From positions 3,383,501 to 3,447,500 of the forward strand of contig NZ_CP087135.1 in the NCBI RefSeq assembly GCF_020911945.1: a stretch of 64,000 bases of DNA. The letters run 5' to 3'. Position 1 is the stretch's first letter. The number at the start of each line of letters is the position of its first letter. Source of the stretch: Flavobacterium galactosidilyticum (lineage in GTDB: Bacteria > Bacteroidota > Bacteroidia > Flavobacteriales > Flavobacteriaceae). The notes below the pieces were generated by a model. The model worked only from the letters and a program-made list of their open reading frames with translations. It made no database searches and had not been told where the DNA came from. Positions 1-8,562 of this stretch are shown here, piece by piece. The position numbers were made by a program, and so were the translations under genes.

Positions 1-204
1 GTTCTGGAAATAATAGGTGATCATCCGTTCCAATTTTCGCATCATATCCCATTCCTTGTGAAAAATTTAAAAATTTAAAAATTTAAAACCTGATTAGGCT
101 CTCATTTATCACAGCTGATGTCAATTTCATTATTTAGAGAGGCATTTAAGCCTTCATTTGGTTCAAAATATTTAAAAAATTTTATCTAGTTAAGATCCAA
201 ATAC

Positions 205-1113
205 TTATTCGTTAATTGTAACAGTTAAATAATCGATTTCTTTAGCTATGATTTCCATTTTTTTTAGATCGGTCAATTTACTAAACGTTAGTTTTTCCAT
301 TTCAAAATCACGCAAAACCTGTTCATCAACACGTTCTCCAATCTTTTTCACTAATGCAGATGCATTGGTATAGCATTCCACATTTGTGTCTACAAATTGC
401 AAATAAAACAAGGCCTTATTGTAGTCTTTTTGAACTTCTGCAGCGTGAGCTTTTTGAACAAACTTACGACAATTTTCTTCTTTCGAGTCTAAAAAAATCT
501 TAGTGATAATTCCTTCTGCTTCTTTAAAACAACTAACCATTTCTGGAACATATCTCAGGTAATCAAATGCTTTTGCATATTCTTGTCGATCAATATTTAC
601 CTTTACAGTTTTCAAAATAACATTACAATTACTTTGATAAAAAGACAAGATGCTAGAATTACTCTGGTCAATAAATGTTTTAATTTTCAGGTCATCCTTT
701 AATGACACTAATGCTTTAGAAATAGCACTTGTTGCATCATCTGCCGTTATGGTAAATACCTTTTTAAACTTGTTAAACACATGATCGTCTTCTCGTCCTT
801 GTGCGCTCAAACCTATTTCGAGTTTTATAACTTTTACAACCTGAACTTCTCCTGCAGTCTTTTCGCTAAGAATACTAATTGTTGGCACTATAACGAAAGG
901 ACTCTGATTTGAAAAAATATTATTAGAAGTATAAGTGTCCTTCACAATTGCAATCAAATTTTCATATTGACCATTGCTCGCTACTTGTTTACCTTCGGGC
1001 TGAACAAATGTATAATTTGCTTTGTAATTCTGAGTTTGTCCGAATCCAGAAAACTGATAAAACAAACAAACCAGTAGGCACAGGAATGCCTTTTTATTTC
1101 CTTTAAATTTCAT
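205..1113 (-). CDS. Secreted protein of unknown function, last gene of the CsgG-like cluster
   Basis: The 302-aa product begins with a clear Sec signal peptide (KK, then a hydrophobic run ending near FGFGQ), so it should be periplasmic or surface-exposed. I do not recognise a named family. The C-terminal two thirds are helical, with two similar segments of the type 'KAFDYLRYVPEM..CF' and 'KALFYLQFVDTNVECY', which look like degenerate TPR-like repeats with paired cysteines. It starts 5 nt after the stop of the DUF6175 gene, in the same direction, so it is probably the last gene of the four-gene minus-strand operon running from 3432. Its role is inferred only from linkage to the CsgG-like gene: an accessory envelope or secretion factor. 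That an ORF is here is well supported; its function is not. Confidence 0.75.
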   Translation of the reverse strand: MKFKGNKKAFLCLLVCLFYQFSGFGQTQNYKANYTFVQPEGKQVASNGQYENLIAIVKDTYTSNNIFSNQSPFVIVPTISILSEKTAGEVQVVKVIKLEIGLSAQGREDDHVFNKFKKVFTITADDATSAISKALVSLKDDLKIKTFIDQSNSSILSFYQSNCNVILKTVKVNIDRQEYAKAFDYLRYVPEMVSCFKEAEGIITKIFLDSKEENCRKFVQKAHAAEVQKDYNKALFYLQFVDTNVECYTNASALVKKIGERVDEQVLRDFEMEKLTFSKLTDLKKMEIIAKEIDYLTVTINE

Positions 1114-1118
1114 AAAAA

Positions 1119-2031
1119 CTATTTAATAGTGACATACATTTTTTGTCCATGTATATTTCTAGTAGCTTGTACCCCTTTACTTCTAAGGTATTTAATAACC
1201 TCTGAAGCAAATCGATTTAAGTTGTATGGTTTATTCGTTTCTTGATCGTAAAGCGGAATTCTCACTTCATCAAAAATCATTTTATTATCTAATATCCCGC
1301 TTAAATTGGCTCTACCTTTATAAGCATTGGTCGAAATCCAATCCTCGATAAGTTCATTTAAATATTCGCCAGATGCTAACTCACTGTCAAAATCAGTCCC
1401 AGCATTTTCATCTAAATTAAACTCGACCATACAAGCGCGACCAATCTCGCGTATTTCATCTGTTTTGACCATTAATGTATTTAGAAACTCTTCTTGAATA
1501 CCTTCGAAAGCTTTCTTAATTAACTTTTCGTAGTCGCTACTTGTAAATTTACTGGTACCGGTTTTTATTAGAAAAACTGGCGCCAGTATGGGTTTCAAAT
1601 GCCGTAAGATTCAAGACTGTATTTGTTCCGCTTTCATCAGTGGTAATTTGCACATCGGCTTGAACATAAAAATCAGCACCAGAAGTGGTTAACAAATCCG
1701 ATTTAAAAGTAGACTGTCTATCCGATGTAAATGCGGCATTAGCTTGTGCTGCTCTAAGGTTGGCAACAAAATCTACAGTAGACCACCCTCGTTGATCAAA
1801 TGCCTCTTTTACCATGGAAACTGCAGTTCTAATATGAGGATTTTCATCTAAAACAGTACGTACATCTTCGTTTTGTTTAGTATAAGGAACCACCATAATT
1901 TTTGCAGCAGCACGTGTAGACTCATCACTCTGCGTACCCGTAATTTGTGGTGCTTGAGAGAAAATACTACTACTAGCAAGCAACAAAACAAATAAAAAAC
2001 GGTAAATAATATTTTTTTTTACAACCTGCAT
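1119..2031 (-). pseudogene. DUF6175-type secreted protein, frameshifted
   Basis: Two overlapping minus-strand reading frames (1549-2031 and 1119-1598) together make one protein of about 300 aa. The first holds the signal peptide (residues 1-25, ending SSSIFSQ) and the sequence starting KIMVVPYTKQNEDVR. The second continues with KTGTSKFTSSDYEKL to the natural stop. They join inside a run of five A (minus strand) near 1565-1570: removing one A changes NKNRYQ-stop into NKTGTSKF and restores one frame. The product resembles the Bacteroidota DUF6175 family, found with CsgG-like lipoproteins. The start ATG overlaps the stop of the upstream lipoprotein gene by one base (TAATG), so translation is probably coupled. 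It could be a true pseudogene, a homopolymer sequencing error or, less likely, programmed slippage. Confidence 0.7.
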
Positions 2032-2507
2032 TAGAAACCTATTTTATTAATTATCTTATTATCTTCTAACTCTTTACGCAACATATTATAGTTAACGGAA
2101 AATACTGACACAGCGCTAACACAATTTTTCATTTGGCTGCAGCTATAGTAGCTCGCACTAGAATTTGTAATAAAACGCTCATATCCTTTATTCCAAAACT
2201 GATCAAAGTAAGCTTTATGCTTATCCTCAACTGATTTCCCAGCACGAATCATTGGATTTTTAAAATCTGTTCCTGTGAATCCTAAATAAAACAATTGCTG
2301 AAGTGCCTTTTTGTGTGCTAGTTTAAGGGCTACAATTTCTCCTTTTCCTTTTTTACCTTCTACTTCATCCCCTACTCCTCTTAAAGTTACAGACCCTTGT
2401 GTTTTATGTTCAATAACCTCAGAATCAGAGTAAGGGTTATACATTTTTTTTGAACAGCTACCTAATGTTAGGGAAATTACTGCTAATGCTAAGAAATTTT
2501 TTTTCAT
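2031..2507 (-). CDS. Small lipoprotein of the CsgG-like cluster
   Basis: The 158-aa protein has a lipoprotein signal with a lipobox ending LGSC at residue 18, so it should be lipidated and anchored in the outer or inner membrane. The mature part contains a VTLRGVGDEVEGKKGKG segment and an alpha/beta region with a short Cys-rich stretch (YYSCSQMKNC) that may form a disulfide. No enzyme motif is visible. It is 25 nt downstream of the CsgG-like gene and overlaps the next gene by one base, so it sits inside the operon. LPP20-like or LpoB-like lipoproteins often accompany CsgG-type proteins, and that is my best guess for its role. The cysteine pair suggests oxidative folding in the periplasm. Confidence 0.75.
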   Translation of the reverse strand: MKKNFLALAVISLTLGSCSKKMYNPYSDSEVIEHKTQGSVTLRGVGDEVEGKKGKGEIVALKLAHKKALQQLFYLGFTGTDFKNPMIRAGKSVEDKHKAYFDQFWNKGYERFITNSSASYYSCSQMKNCVSAVSVFSVNYNMLRKELEDNKIINKIGF

Positions 2508-2532
2508 GATTTTTAAGTTTTATATATTAATC

Positions 2533-3432
2533 TTATCTTGTTACTACTTTTATTACACCGTCGTTTGCACGTACTTTTTTATAATTTTTTTCTGTTGAAA
2601 TGATGACCGCTTCCGAAAAGTTAGCATCATCTACTTTTACAATACAAGCAACAGCAATTTTTTGACTTCTCTGAATTGTTTTGCCAGCTACTGAAGCTTC
2701 TGTTACTTGCAAAACATCTAACAGTTGACCGTTATGCATGCCAATTTTACTACCGGCAGCAATCGCAAATTTGTTTTTATTTTTATCATCCCAGTTCAGT
2801 ATTTCCAGTGATATCGGGAAATTGGTATTCGAAAACTTTTTTACATTTTCTACTAAACGTTGCAAAGCCAAGATAAAAGCACCCTCTTTCTGTTTTTCGA
2901 CCACTTTTAATCGTGCTTCTTGTTGCTCAATAACTTTAATTTCCTTTTTATCAGCATACCATACACGAGCATCTACTACACTTTTTTCAGGTGCAATAAA
3001 ATCACTACTGATATTTTCGGTTGCTAAAATCTCTCCTGTAGAAACATCTAATACTTTAATTTGTAACTGCAGCATACTTTCCCATCCGCGACTTACCTCT
3101 GAATGTCTTAAAACCAATATACTTGAAGAAATTAAATAGCTTGCCCCCCTACTAATACCATCTTGAATACTCGTTTTGCTATCAATAAAAGATTCTGTTT
3201 TTTGTAGTTTCTTTTCATTTTCTAATTCGACCAATTTCTCTCTATCAACCACAACAAATTTTCTGGCTGCAACAAAAGAATTAAGTACATATTCGTGTAC
3301 AAGCCTAGCTTCTGAAGCAGAAATCGTGGCCTGATCATAGGTTATAGGAATAAATGCAATTCCAATACGTTCTTGCGCTTGAAGTAATACGCTAAAGAAA
3401 AATAAAACTAAAAGAGATAGCTTTTTGTTCAT
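2533..3432 (-). CDS. CsgG/HfaB-like secreted protein, first gene of the cluster
   Basis: The chosen start at 3432 gives a 299-aa protein with a signal peptide (MNKKLSLLVLFFFSVLLQAQ); the open frame continues upstream but that part is lysine-rich low-complexity sequence unlikely to be translated. The sequence after the signal (RIGIAFIPI.., then FVVVDREKLVELENEK and a GASYLISSSIL strand) follows the CsgG fold: an alpha/beta domain that in curli systems builds the outer-membrane secretion pore. Unlike CsgG there is no lipobox cysteine after the signal (QAQE), so it may be a soluble periplasmic paralogue. The C-terminal 100 residues are a long helix followed by a beta-rich domain ending IKVVTR. 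No curlin subunit gene is present nearby, so a curli function is not claimed. Confidence 0.75.
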   Translation of the reverse strand: MNKKLSLLVLFFFSVLLQAQERIGIAFIPITYDQATISASEARLVHEYVLNSFVAARKFVVVDREKLVELENEKKLQKTESFIDSKTSIQDGISRGASYLISSSILVLRHSEVSRGWESMLQLQIKVLDVSTGEILATENISSDFIAPEKSVVDARVWYADKKEIKVIEQQEARLKVVEKQKEGAFILALQRLVENVKKFSNTNFPISLEILNWDDKNKNKFAIAAGSKIGMHNGQLLDVLQVTEASVAGKTIQRSQKIAVACIVKVDDANFSEAVIISTEKNYKKVRANDGVIKVVTR

Positions 3433-3790
3433 AATGATTTTGTAAAGTTTTTTTTTAAAACAATTTTTCTTCTTTTTTAGAAAAAATATCGTTTTTATTT
3501 GTTTTTGTTTAAGGGCACAAAACTCTGCAACTTCTCCAAAGTATCCTAAATTTAACGAGGTAGTAAAAGGGTAGTTTACATAGACCAACTCTACTACCCT
3601 GTGGGTAGTTTCACCTTTAAAACAATAATTAGCAACACATTAATAAATTAAAACTTTTAAAAGAAAAAAGAGAGAATACTAAATTCAAAGTATCCTGTTT
3701 TTAATTATAAAACAGCAGGACAAAAAACAGCTAATAATTAACCACATATTCTCGTAAGATATTTTGAATATTGGCTTTTGACCTAACCCG
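3433..3790. other. Divergent intergenic region, no gene seen
   Basis: About 360 nt separate the CsgG-like operon (minus) from the decayed TPR/LuxR gene (plus). I find no coding potential; the open frame reaching from the CsgG gene to 3588 is Lys/Phe low-complexity sequence. The region is strongly AT-rich and must hold the CsgG operon promoter, but I cannot point to an exact TAnnTTTG element for it. Confidence 0.5.
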
Positions 3791-3798
3791 TATCTTTG
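3791..3798 (+). promoter_or_regulatory. Candidate -7 element of the TPR/LuxR gene
   Basis: TATCTTTG matches the Bacteroidota sigma -7 consensus TAnnTTTG. It lies about 55 nt before the TTG codon taken as the likely start at 3853 and overlaps the earlier TTG at 3796, which argues against that earlier start. No good -33 TTTG at about 20 bp spacing is visible. Confidence 0.4.
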
Positions 3799-3852
3799 TT
3801 TTTAAGACAAAATAGGTTATATTTGTCATACATTACTTGTAAAAAAAAAGCC

Positions 3853-5057
3853 TTGTTACGCACATTCCTTCTTATATATTTTTTTTTATCGTCACTAATT
3901 AGCTTAGGAAATAATGATAAATATGCAAAACTTAATGCAGAAATAACCACTTTTAACGATAGTCACAACTATGAACAAGCTATCCTTCGGTTAGAGAATA
4001 TCATTACAAATCCAAAGTCGTCTCATTACGATCTGTATAATGCATATTATAACAAATACCTCACGTATAAGAGATTGTTTAACTACACTCATGCGTTAAA
4101 CAATTTAGATTTAGCATTAAAAGCTGGACTTTTGAGCGAAAAAAAAGAAGAAGTACAAATACAAATTAATATAGAAAGATTATTTGTTCATTTCGACCTA
4201 CTTGAATTTGACAAGGTTACCCAAATTTTACCGACTATTTCAAGAGAGCATTTGAAATATATCAGTCCGGAAACAAAAGCATTCTATTTATCTATATTGG
4301 GTACAATGGAACTTCCGAAGTAAAACTTCAAGGAAGGTGAAAAATTTTTAGATGAAGCCCTAGTGCTATTACTAGAATTTGCTCCAAAACATCTTCCGCT
4401 TATTTATAAAAAAAAATAGGCCTTTATAAGCATCTGAAACAACATAGCAAAGCAATCGAAAGTTTTGAAAAAGGTTTATATTATGCAGAGAAATACAAAA
4501 TGGACATCTATATCATTGCTATGTACGATGATATTTCTCATTTTTATAATGATATAGGCGATGTCGAAAATGCACTTCGAGCACAGCGAAAAGTACTTAG
4601 CTTGTCAACGAACTACGATACAACCAATAGAAGTGGAAAATTACATTTATTAGAAAAAGAATTGCTTCAAAAAAGCAAAGATCTCGATAAAGAAAATCAA
4701 AACCATACACGTATAGTCCTTATAACATCTATTATCTCTCTTGTAATTATTTTATTGGTTTTGCTTTACTTTTTCAAATCGGCTAAAGATAAGCGGATAC
4801 TCGCAGAACTTAAAATCAATAACATGCGTAATGAATTGGAGAATGTAACAAAAGAACTCAATGAATCCGGGCAGACAAAAATAAATCTCGACAACTATAA
4901 TTTAACAGAAAGACAAAGTCAAATTATTGCTTTGGTAAAACAAGGTAAAACAAATAAAGAAATTGGTGTAGAATTATTCATCTCGGAAAACACAGTAAAA
5001 TACCATTTAAAGATTATTTATGAAGTTTTGAATATCGGCAACCGTTCTGAGCTTTAA
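3853..5057 (+). pseudogene. TPR / LuxR-type HTH regulator, inactivated
   Basis: The intact ancestor would have been a signal peptide or first membrane segment, TPR repeats, a transmembrane helix (IVLITSIISLVIILLVLLYFF), a coiled coil and a C-terminal LuxR-type HTH (LTERQSQIIALVKQGKTNKEI.. ENTVKYHLK). Bacteroidota use this layout for membrane-bound regulators. Lesions seen: an in-frame TAA at 4321, where CAA (Gln) would restore PKQNFKEGEKF; a one-base deletion in the A run at 4408-4416, after which the frame continues as GLYKHLKQHSKAIESF; and an early end at NRSEL where dropping one T near 5054 would extend the helix as ELKLNEQLKL. Start taken at TTG 3853, which gives a signal-like N-terminus. 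The fragments 3853-4323 and 4500-5057 are unlikely to be functional. Confidence 0.8.
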
Positions 5058-5174
5058 ACTCAACGAGCAATTAAAACTCTATAATTTTTTCTAAATCACC
5101 CCAATCTATAACAATAGTTACGGAGGTTTAAAATTACTCCTTATTTTCACTATCAAAATAATACAACAACTAGG

Positions 5175-5342
5175 TTATACTATCAAAAGTAAGGGCACTG
5201 CAATCAAAAAACCACCTATAACTGCAATGGCAAACGGTTGATACAATTCTGAACCAGTACAGATACCAATTGCTAAAGATAATAAAGCAATGATCGTGCT
5301 TTTTTGCATTTCTATTTTATCTTCAACAAGTAAGATTTTCAT
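5175..5342 (-). pseudogene. Chimeric remnant: response-regulator start joined to RND pump C-terminus
   Basis: A 55-codon minus-strand frame begins MKILLVEDKIEMQKS, the standard first beta strand and acidic pocket of an OmpR-type receiver domain. Without interruption it changes to a hydrophobic segment, SLAIGICTGSELYQPFAIAV, then IGGFLIAVPLLLIV. That matches the last membrane helices of heavy-metal RND pumps of the CusA/CzcA type, where E(L)QQPLAIVVIGG is conserved. Pump genes and two-component regulator genes are often neighbours, so this looks like the scar of a large deletion joining the two genes in frame. It has no ordinary domain and is probably not functional. Confidence 0.6.
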
Positions 5343-5532
5343 AAGATAAGTTATAAGTATAGAATTTTTACATAAAAACAGTTCTTAAATCTATTTCAAA
5401 TTTGTGATTTTATTTTAAAAAAAACTCTCAAAAAGGAAATTTATTAAAACTTACTTAGAAAAGGCTAATTACCTAAAAACACATTACGCGAAACCGTAAA
5501 ACAGTTGAATGCTTTTATGTATTTCAACCAAT

Positions 5533-5560
5533 AAAAAAACCCGCTATTGGCGGGTTTTTA
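5533..5560 (-). terminator. Rho-independent terminator of the GH109 gene
   Basis: A perfect 10-bp stem (AAAAACCCGC / GCGGGTTTTT) with loop TATTG, flanked by A and T runs on both sides, lies 20 nt after the stop of the minus-strand GH109 gene. It can act in both directions. Confidence 0.85.
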
Positions 5561-5578
5561 TAAAAATTTTTACTTTTC

Positions 5579-6955
5579 TTATTTAGCGAATTCTAAACTT
5601 TTCAATTTATTCCAACCTCCACGAGTAAAATCAGGGATTTCAACTGGAGCAGAATTATTATCAAGAGAAATCTCCGTCAATGGAGCTAGACAAGACCATT
5701 CAGCTAAATCATAAACATCCATATCTAATGGAAGTCCTCTTTGAAGACAATAAATCAAACGGTAATCCATGATAAAATCCATACCTCCGTGACCCCCTAC
5801 TTTTTTAGCTTGTTCTTCAATATCTTTAACAATAGGATGCTTGTATTTTTCCATCAAAGCTTTTTTAACTTCAGCAGGAACAAAACTATGCGCATTTAAA
5901 TTTTCATGATTTGGAGTAACATCCGTTCCAATCGTTTTTGAATCCAATGCATAACCTTCTGTTGGATATTTATTTGCAAACCCTTTAGTACCGCTTAACT
6001 GGTACATACGGCTGTAAGGACGTGGTGAAGTTACATCGTGTTGAATTTGGATTGTTTTTCCTTTTTCAGTACGTATCATAGTCATCGTGTGATCACCGTT
6101 TCTAAAATCTTTCACATCTTCACCAGTCTTTTCTTTGATGTAAGCAGGATTTCCCACTGCTTTGGTATCCATAGAAACTAAATAGTTCATTTTATCACCA
6201 CGGTGAATATTCATTGCTTGAGCAGCTGGTCCCATCCCGTGCGTAGCATAAATGTCTCCACGATGTTTCTTGTTGTAATCCATTCTCCAGTTGTCTTGGT
6301 ATTGTCCCCAGAACGGTTGTAAACCGTGAATATAAGCACCTTCAGCATGAAGAATTTCTCCAAACAAACCTTGCTGAGCCATATTCAATGTAGTCAATTC
6401 AAAGAAATCGTACACACAGTTTTCTAACATCATACAGTGCTTACGTGTTTTTTCGGAAGTATTAATAAGATCCCAAATTTCCTTCATGTTCATTGCACCT
6501 GGAACTTCTATAGCTACATTTTTACCATCTTTCATTGCTTGAACTCCCATTTCAGCATGGTGTTTCCAGTCTGTTGCAATATACACAAGATCAACATTAG
6601 GAAGCTTAGTTACTTGACGCCATCCTTCTTCACCAAAAAATTCTTGAGCTTTAGGCAAGCCCGCTTTCTCTAAAATTTTATTAGCTGACTTTGCTCTTTC
6701 TTCTATCAAATCGCAAAGAGCAACAATTTCGACACCAGGAATGTGTGTCATACGTTCCACAGCACCAGGTCCACGCATTCCCAAACCTATAAAAGCCACT
6801 CTTACAGTTGGAATAGGATCAACTGTTAAACGCAACACATCGGTTTGACCCTTTGGGCGCTTAGGCGTAGGGGTTTTAATCATTTGGGCAGAGGCATTCG
6901 CCCAACCCACTAATAGACAAGCTATCAGGAAAAATTTAGAAATACTACTTTTCAT
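5579..6955 (-). CDS. GH109-type glycosidase / Gfo-Idh-MocA protein, secreted
   Basis: The 458-aa protein has a signal peptide (cleavage near ANASAQ, residue 24) followed by a Rossmann domain with GLGMRG (57-62) for NAD binding, AIEVPGA (148-154), and the C-terminal alpha/beta domain of the Gfo/Idh/MocA fold. YATHGMGP (236-243) and NIHRGDKMNYLVSM (249-262) are typical of GH109 alpha-N-acetylgalactosaminidases, which use tightly bound NAD in a redox-elimination mechanism to release GalNAc. Export with bound cofactor usually requires Tat, yet no twin arginine is visible in the signal, which is odd. It follows the DUF3472 gene by 100 nt in the same direction and probably shares its operator-controlled promoter. 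GH109 is preferred; another Gfo/Idh/MocA oxidoreductase activity is the alternative. Confidence 0.8.
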   Translation of the reverse strand: MKSSISKFFLIACLLVGWANASAQMIKTPTPKRPKGQTDVLRLTVDPIPTVRVAFIGLGMRGPGAVERMTHIPGVEIVALCDLIEERAKSANKILEKAGLPKAQEFFGEEGWRQVTKLPNVDLVYIATDWKHHAEMGVQAMKDGKNVAIEVPGAMNMKEIWDLINTSEKTRKHCMMLENCVYDFFELTTLNMAQQGLFGEILHAEGAYIHGLQPFWGQYQDNWRMDYNKKHRGDIYATHGMGPAAQAMNIHRGDKMNYLVSMDTKAVGNPAYIKEKTGEDVKDFRNGDHTMTMIRTEKGKTIQIQHDVTSPRPYSRMYQLSGTKGFANKYPTEGYALDSKTIGTDVTPNHENLNAHSFVPAEVKKALMEKYKHPIVKDIEEQAKKVGGHGGMDFIMDYRLIYCLQRGLPLDMDVYDLAEWSCLAPLTEISLDNNSAPVEIPDFTRGGWNKLKSLEFAK

Positions 6956-6990
6956 AATTTTGATTTAATTTATTTAGTTTTAATAATAGG

Positions 6991-7014
6991 AATGATACTT
7001 ATGATGGTATCATT
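6991..7014. repeat. Inverted repeat between DUF3472 and GH109 genes
   Basis: AATGATAC and GTATCATT form an 8-bp perfect inverted repeat with an 8-nt loop, 36 nt upstream of the GH109 start. There is no T run after it, so it is more likely an mRNA processing or stability hairpin or a protein site than a terminator. Confidence 0.45.
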
Positions 7015-7055
7015 TTTATGTTTTCTACCTTTATTTTCAAAAATATAAATCTTTT

Positions 7056-8381
7056 CTAAGGCAGACTGTTAAAATCTATATTTGGGCTTTTATTTGTAAG
7101 GGGTCTGCTGAATGTAGTTCCTGGAACAGAAAATTCATTGTAAAAACCTCCATTTTTAAGATAAAAACCATCTGAGTTTAAACCACCAGAATAATCCATT
7201 CTATACCCCTGTTTAGCGGTGTTGTCTACAGAAAATTTTGCGCTATTTAATTCATTCCAATTTCCTTTGTCATCACAAAACCATTGATTATTGAATACGA
7301 CCATTCGAGAAAAATCTCCTTGAGCGGGAATAAAATTCTCTAAAAAAGAATGAAAACGTTTCAAGTAAGTATTAGTCTGAGGTCTATTAAAACTAGCAAT
7401 TAATTGCCATTGCCCCGTCTCTGGAGCAAAAAAATAGGCGGTATAGTTTGTTGAATTATTGCCTTGAGGTGTACCTCTAAGCAAGAATTTGTAAGTTGTA
7501 CCGGCTATCCAATTGTATTTCAAATAACTTTGTCCACCTGAACCTTCGTTGCCAAATTCACCTGTGGTTACATTATTCCCTTTTTTTAACAATTTAATTT
7601 TGTGCGATTCCGGAATACTATTAGGATCATCTGTCGTGAAAGGACTCCAGACAGAAAACAAAACTCTTCGCTCTTTATCGGAATTTACTTGAATACCAAA
7701 ATAGCCTTCACCAAAACCATTGGCCATAAAATAAGAACCTATTTTATCCTCGCCTACAGGAATGGTCATTTCATTATAATACCATTCAGCATTTACATTT
7801 TCAGGAGCTTGATAATTTAAATGTACCGATGGCCCACGTCTTCCCCAATGATAAAAATTACCTTCATTATTAGGAACATAAGCTATTTTGCCGTCATAAT
7901 CAGTACTGCTGATAGTCAAACGGCTAATGGCAGGAAAGTTTGTTCCCGATTTATTTAAACCTTTAATTACAATGGCAACATAACCTTCTTTGGTAATTTT
8001 CCAATTTCCCACTACAATGGCTTTCTTTTGGGCAGAAGCATTTAGTTTTACCCTCTTTGATTCCTTATTGATAGAAAACTCCAATTCTGATTTACCCGAA
8101 ATTACAACTGATTCCTCTATAGTAACCTGGAAAGTCCCTGGATTAGAAACCCTAAAATAAGCTGTAAAATACTCTTTCGAATCAGTCCAGTTTTCTATTC
8201 CATTATCAGTAATCGTCCTGCTGTCTAAATGCATAGAACTGTACGCATTACCGGCTAATGGCAATGAAATTTGAACTTTTGGTTCTTCTTTAACAGATGT
8301 TTTTTGTGAGTAATCATTGTTGCTTGTACAAGAAACCGAAATCGATAAGAAAGCAATACACAAATAAAATATATTTTTCAT
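7056..8381 (-). CDS. DUF3472 / DUF5077 lipoprotein
   Basis: This 441-aa lipoprotein has a lipobox ending SVSC (residue 18). The N-terminal half looks like a DUF5077 beta-sandwich (residues about 40-165) and the C-terminal half matches DUF3472, with the GRRGPSVHLNY and FGEGYFGIQVNS segments. Both domains are common in surface carbohydrate-use loci of Bacteroidota, but no enzymatic activity is established for them. The gene lies first in a minus-strand pair with the GH109 gene. Its upstream region carries two palindromes (8545-8560 and 8563-8586) that match those before the amino-sugar kinase operon, so it is probably in the same LacI-type regulon and may bind or process the glycan that GH109 attacks. 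Confidence 0.8.
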   Translation of the reverse strand: MKNIFYLCIAFLSISVSCTSNNDYSQKTSVKEEPKVQISLPLAGNAYSSMHLDSRTITDNGIENWTDSKEYFTAYFRVSNPGTFQVTIEESVVISGKSELEFSINKESKRVKLNASAQKKAIVVGNWKITKEGYVAIVIKGLNKSGTNFPAISRLTISSTDYDGKIAYVPNNEGNFYHWGRRGPSVHLNYQAPENVNAEWYYNEMTIPVGEDKIGSYFMANGFGEGYFGIQVNSDKERRVLFSVWSPFTTDDPNSIPESHKIKLLKKGNNVTTGEFGNEGSGGQSYLKYNWIAGTTYKFLLRGTPQGNNSTNYTAYFFAPETGQWQLIASFNRPQTNTYLKRFHSFLENFIPAQGDFSRMVVFNNQWFCDDKGNWNELNSAKFSVDNTAKQGYRMDYSGGLNSDGFYLKNGGFYNEFSVPGTTFSRPLTNKSPNIDFNSLP

Positions 8382-8498
8382 TTTTTTTGGTTAAATAGTT
8401 AATGGCGATACGAAAACTGGGGTAGATTATTACTTTTTAAAACTCAAATACTATTGATTTCACACCTGTTTTGTTATCAATCTTTTCCTTAAGAAAGA

Positions 8499-8530
8499 CG
8501 AAAATATATATTAAATTTTAATAAAACAAG
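8499..8530 (-). promoter_or_regulatory. Candidate promoter of the DUF3472-GH109 operon
   Basis: On the minus strand CTTG (8527-8530) is followed after 20 nt by TATTTTCG (8499-8506), resembling the Bacteroidota -33 TTTG and -7 TAnnTTTG elements with one mismatch in each. Start of transcription would be near 8492, leaving a leader of about 110 nt. The weak elements fit a promoter that needs an activator. Confidence 0.4.
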
Positions 8531-8544
8531 AAAATGAAATAAAA

Positions 8545-8560
8545 ATGTGTTCGAACACAT
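8545..8560. promoter_or_regulatory. LacI-type operator, proximal site of DUF3472 promoter
   Basis: ATGTGTTCGAACACAT is a perfect 16-bp palindrome with a central CG, a hallmark of LacI-family operators. The 14-bp core TGTGTTCGAACACA is repeated exactly at 12886-12899 upstream of the kinase operon. Its centre is about 60 nt upstream of the predicted transcription start. Confidence 0.7.
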
Positions 8561-8562
8561 AA

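Larger units (their letters stand above)
5058..5578. other. Gap between decayed regulator and GH109 gene
   Basis: Apart from the chimeric RND/response-regulator remnant (5175-5342) and the terminator at 5535-5559, I see no gene here. The sequence between 5343 and 5530 is AT-rich without open frames of note. Confidence 0.5.

Noticed and set aside
1..204. Possible gene end at the window edge
   Set aside because: The first 60-80 nt are open in more than one frame on both strands, and too little is present to decide. A short tandem repeat (three AAAAATTT units at 61-84) is AT-rich noise.
3433..3588. Upstream extension of the CsgG-like gene
   Set aside because: Lys/Phe-rich low-complexity sequence before a perfect signal peptide.
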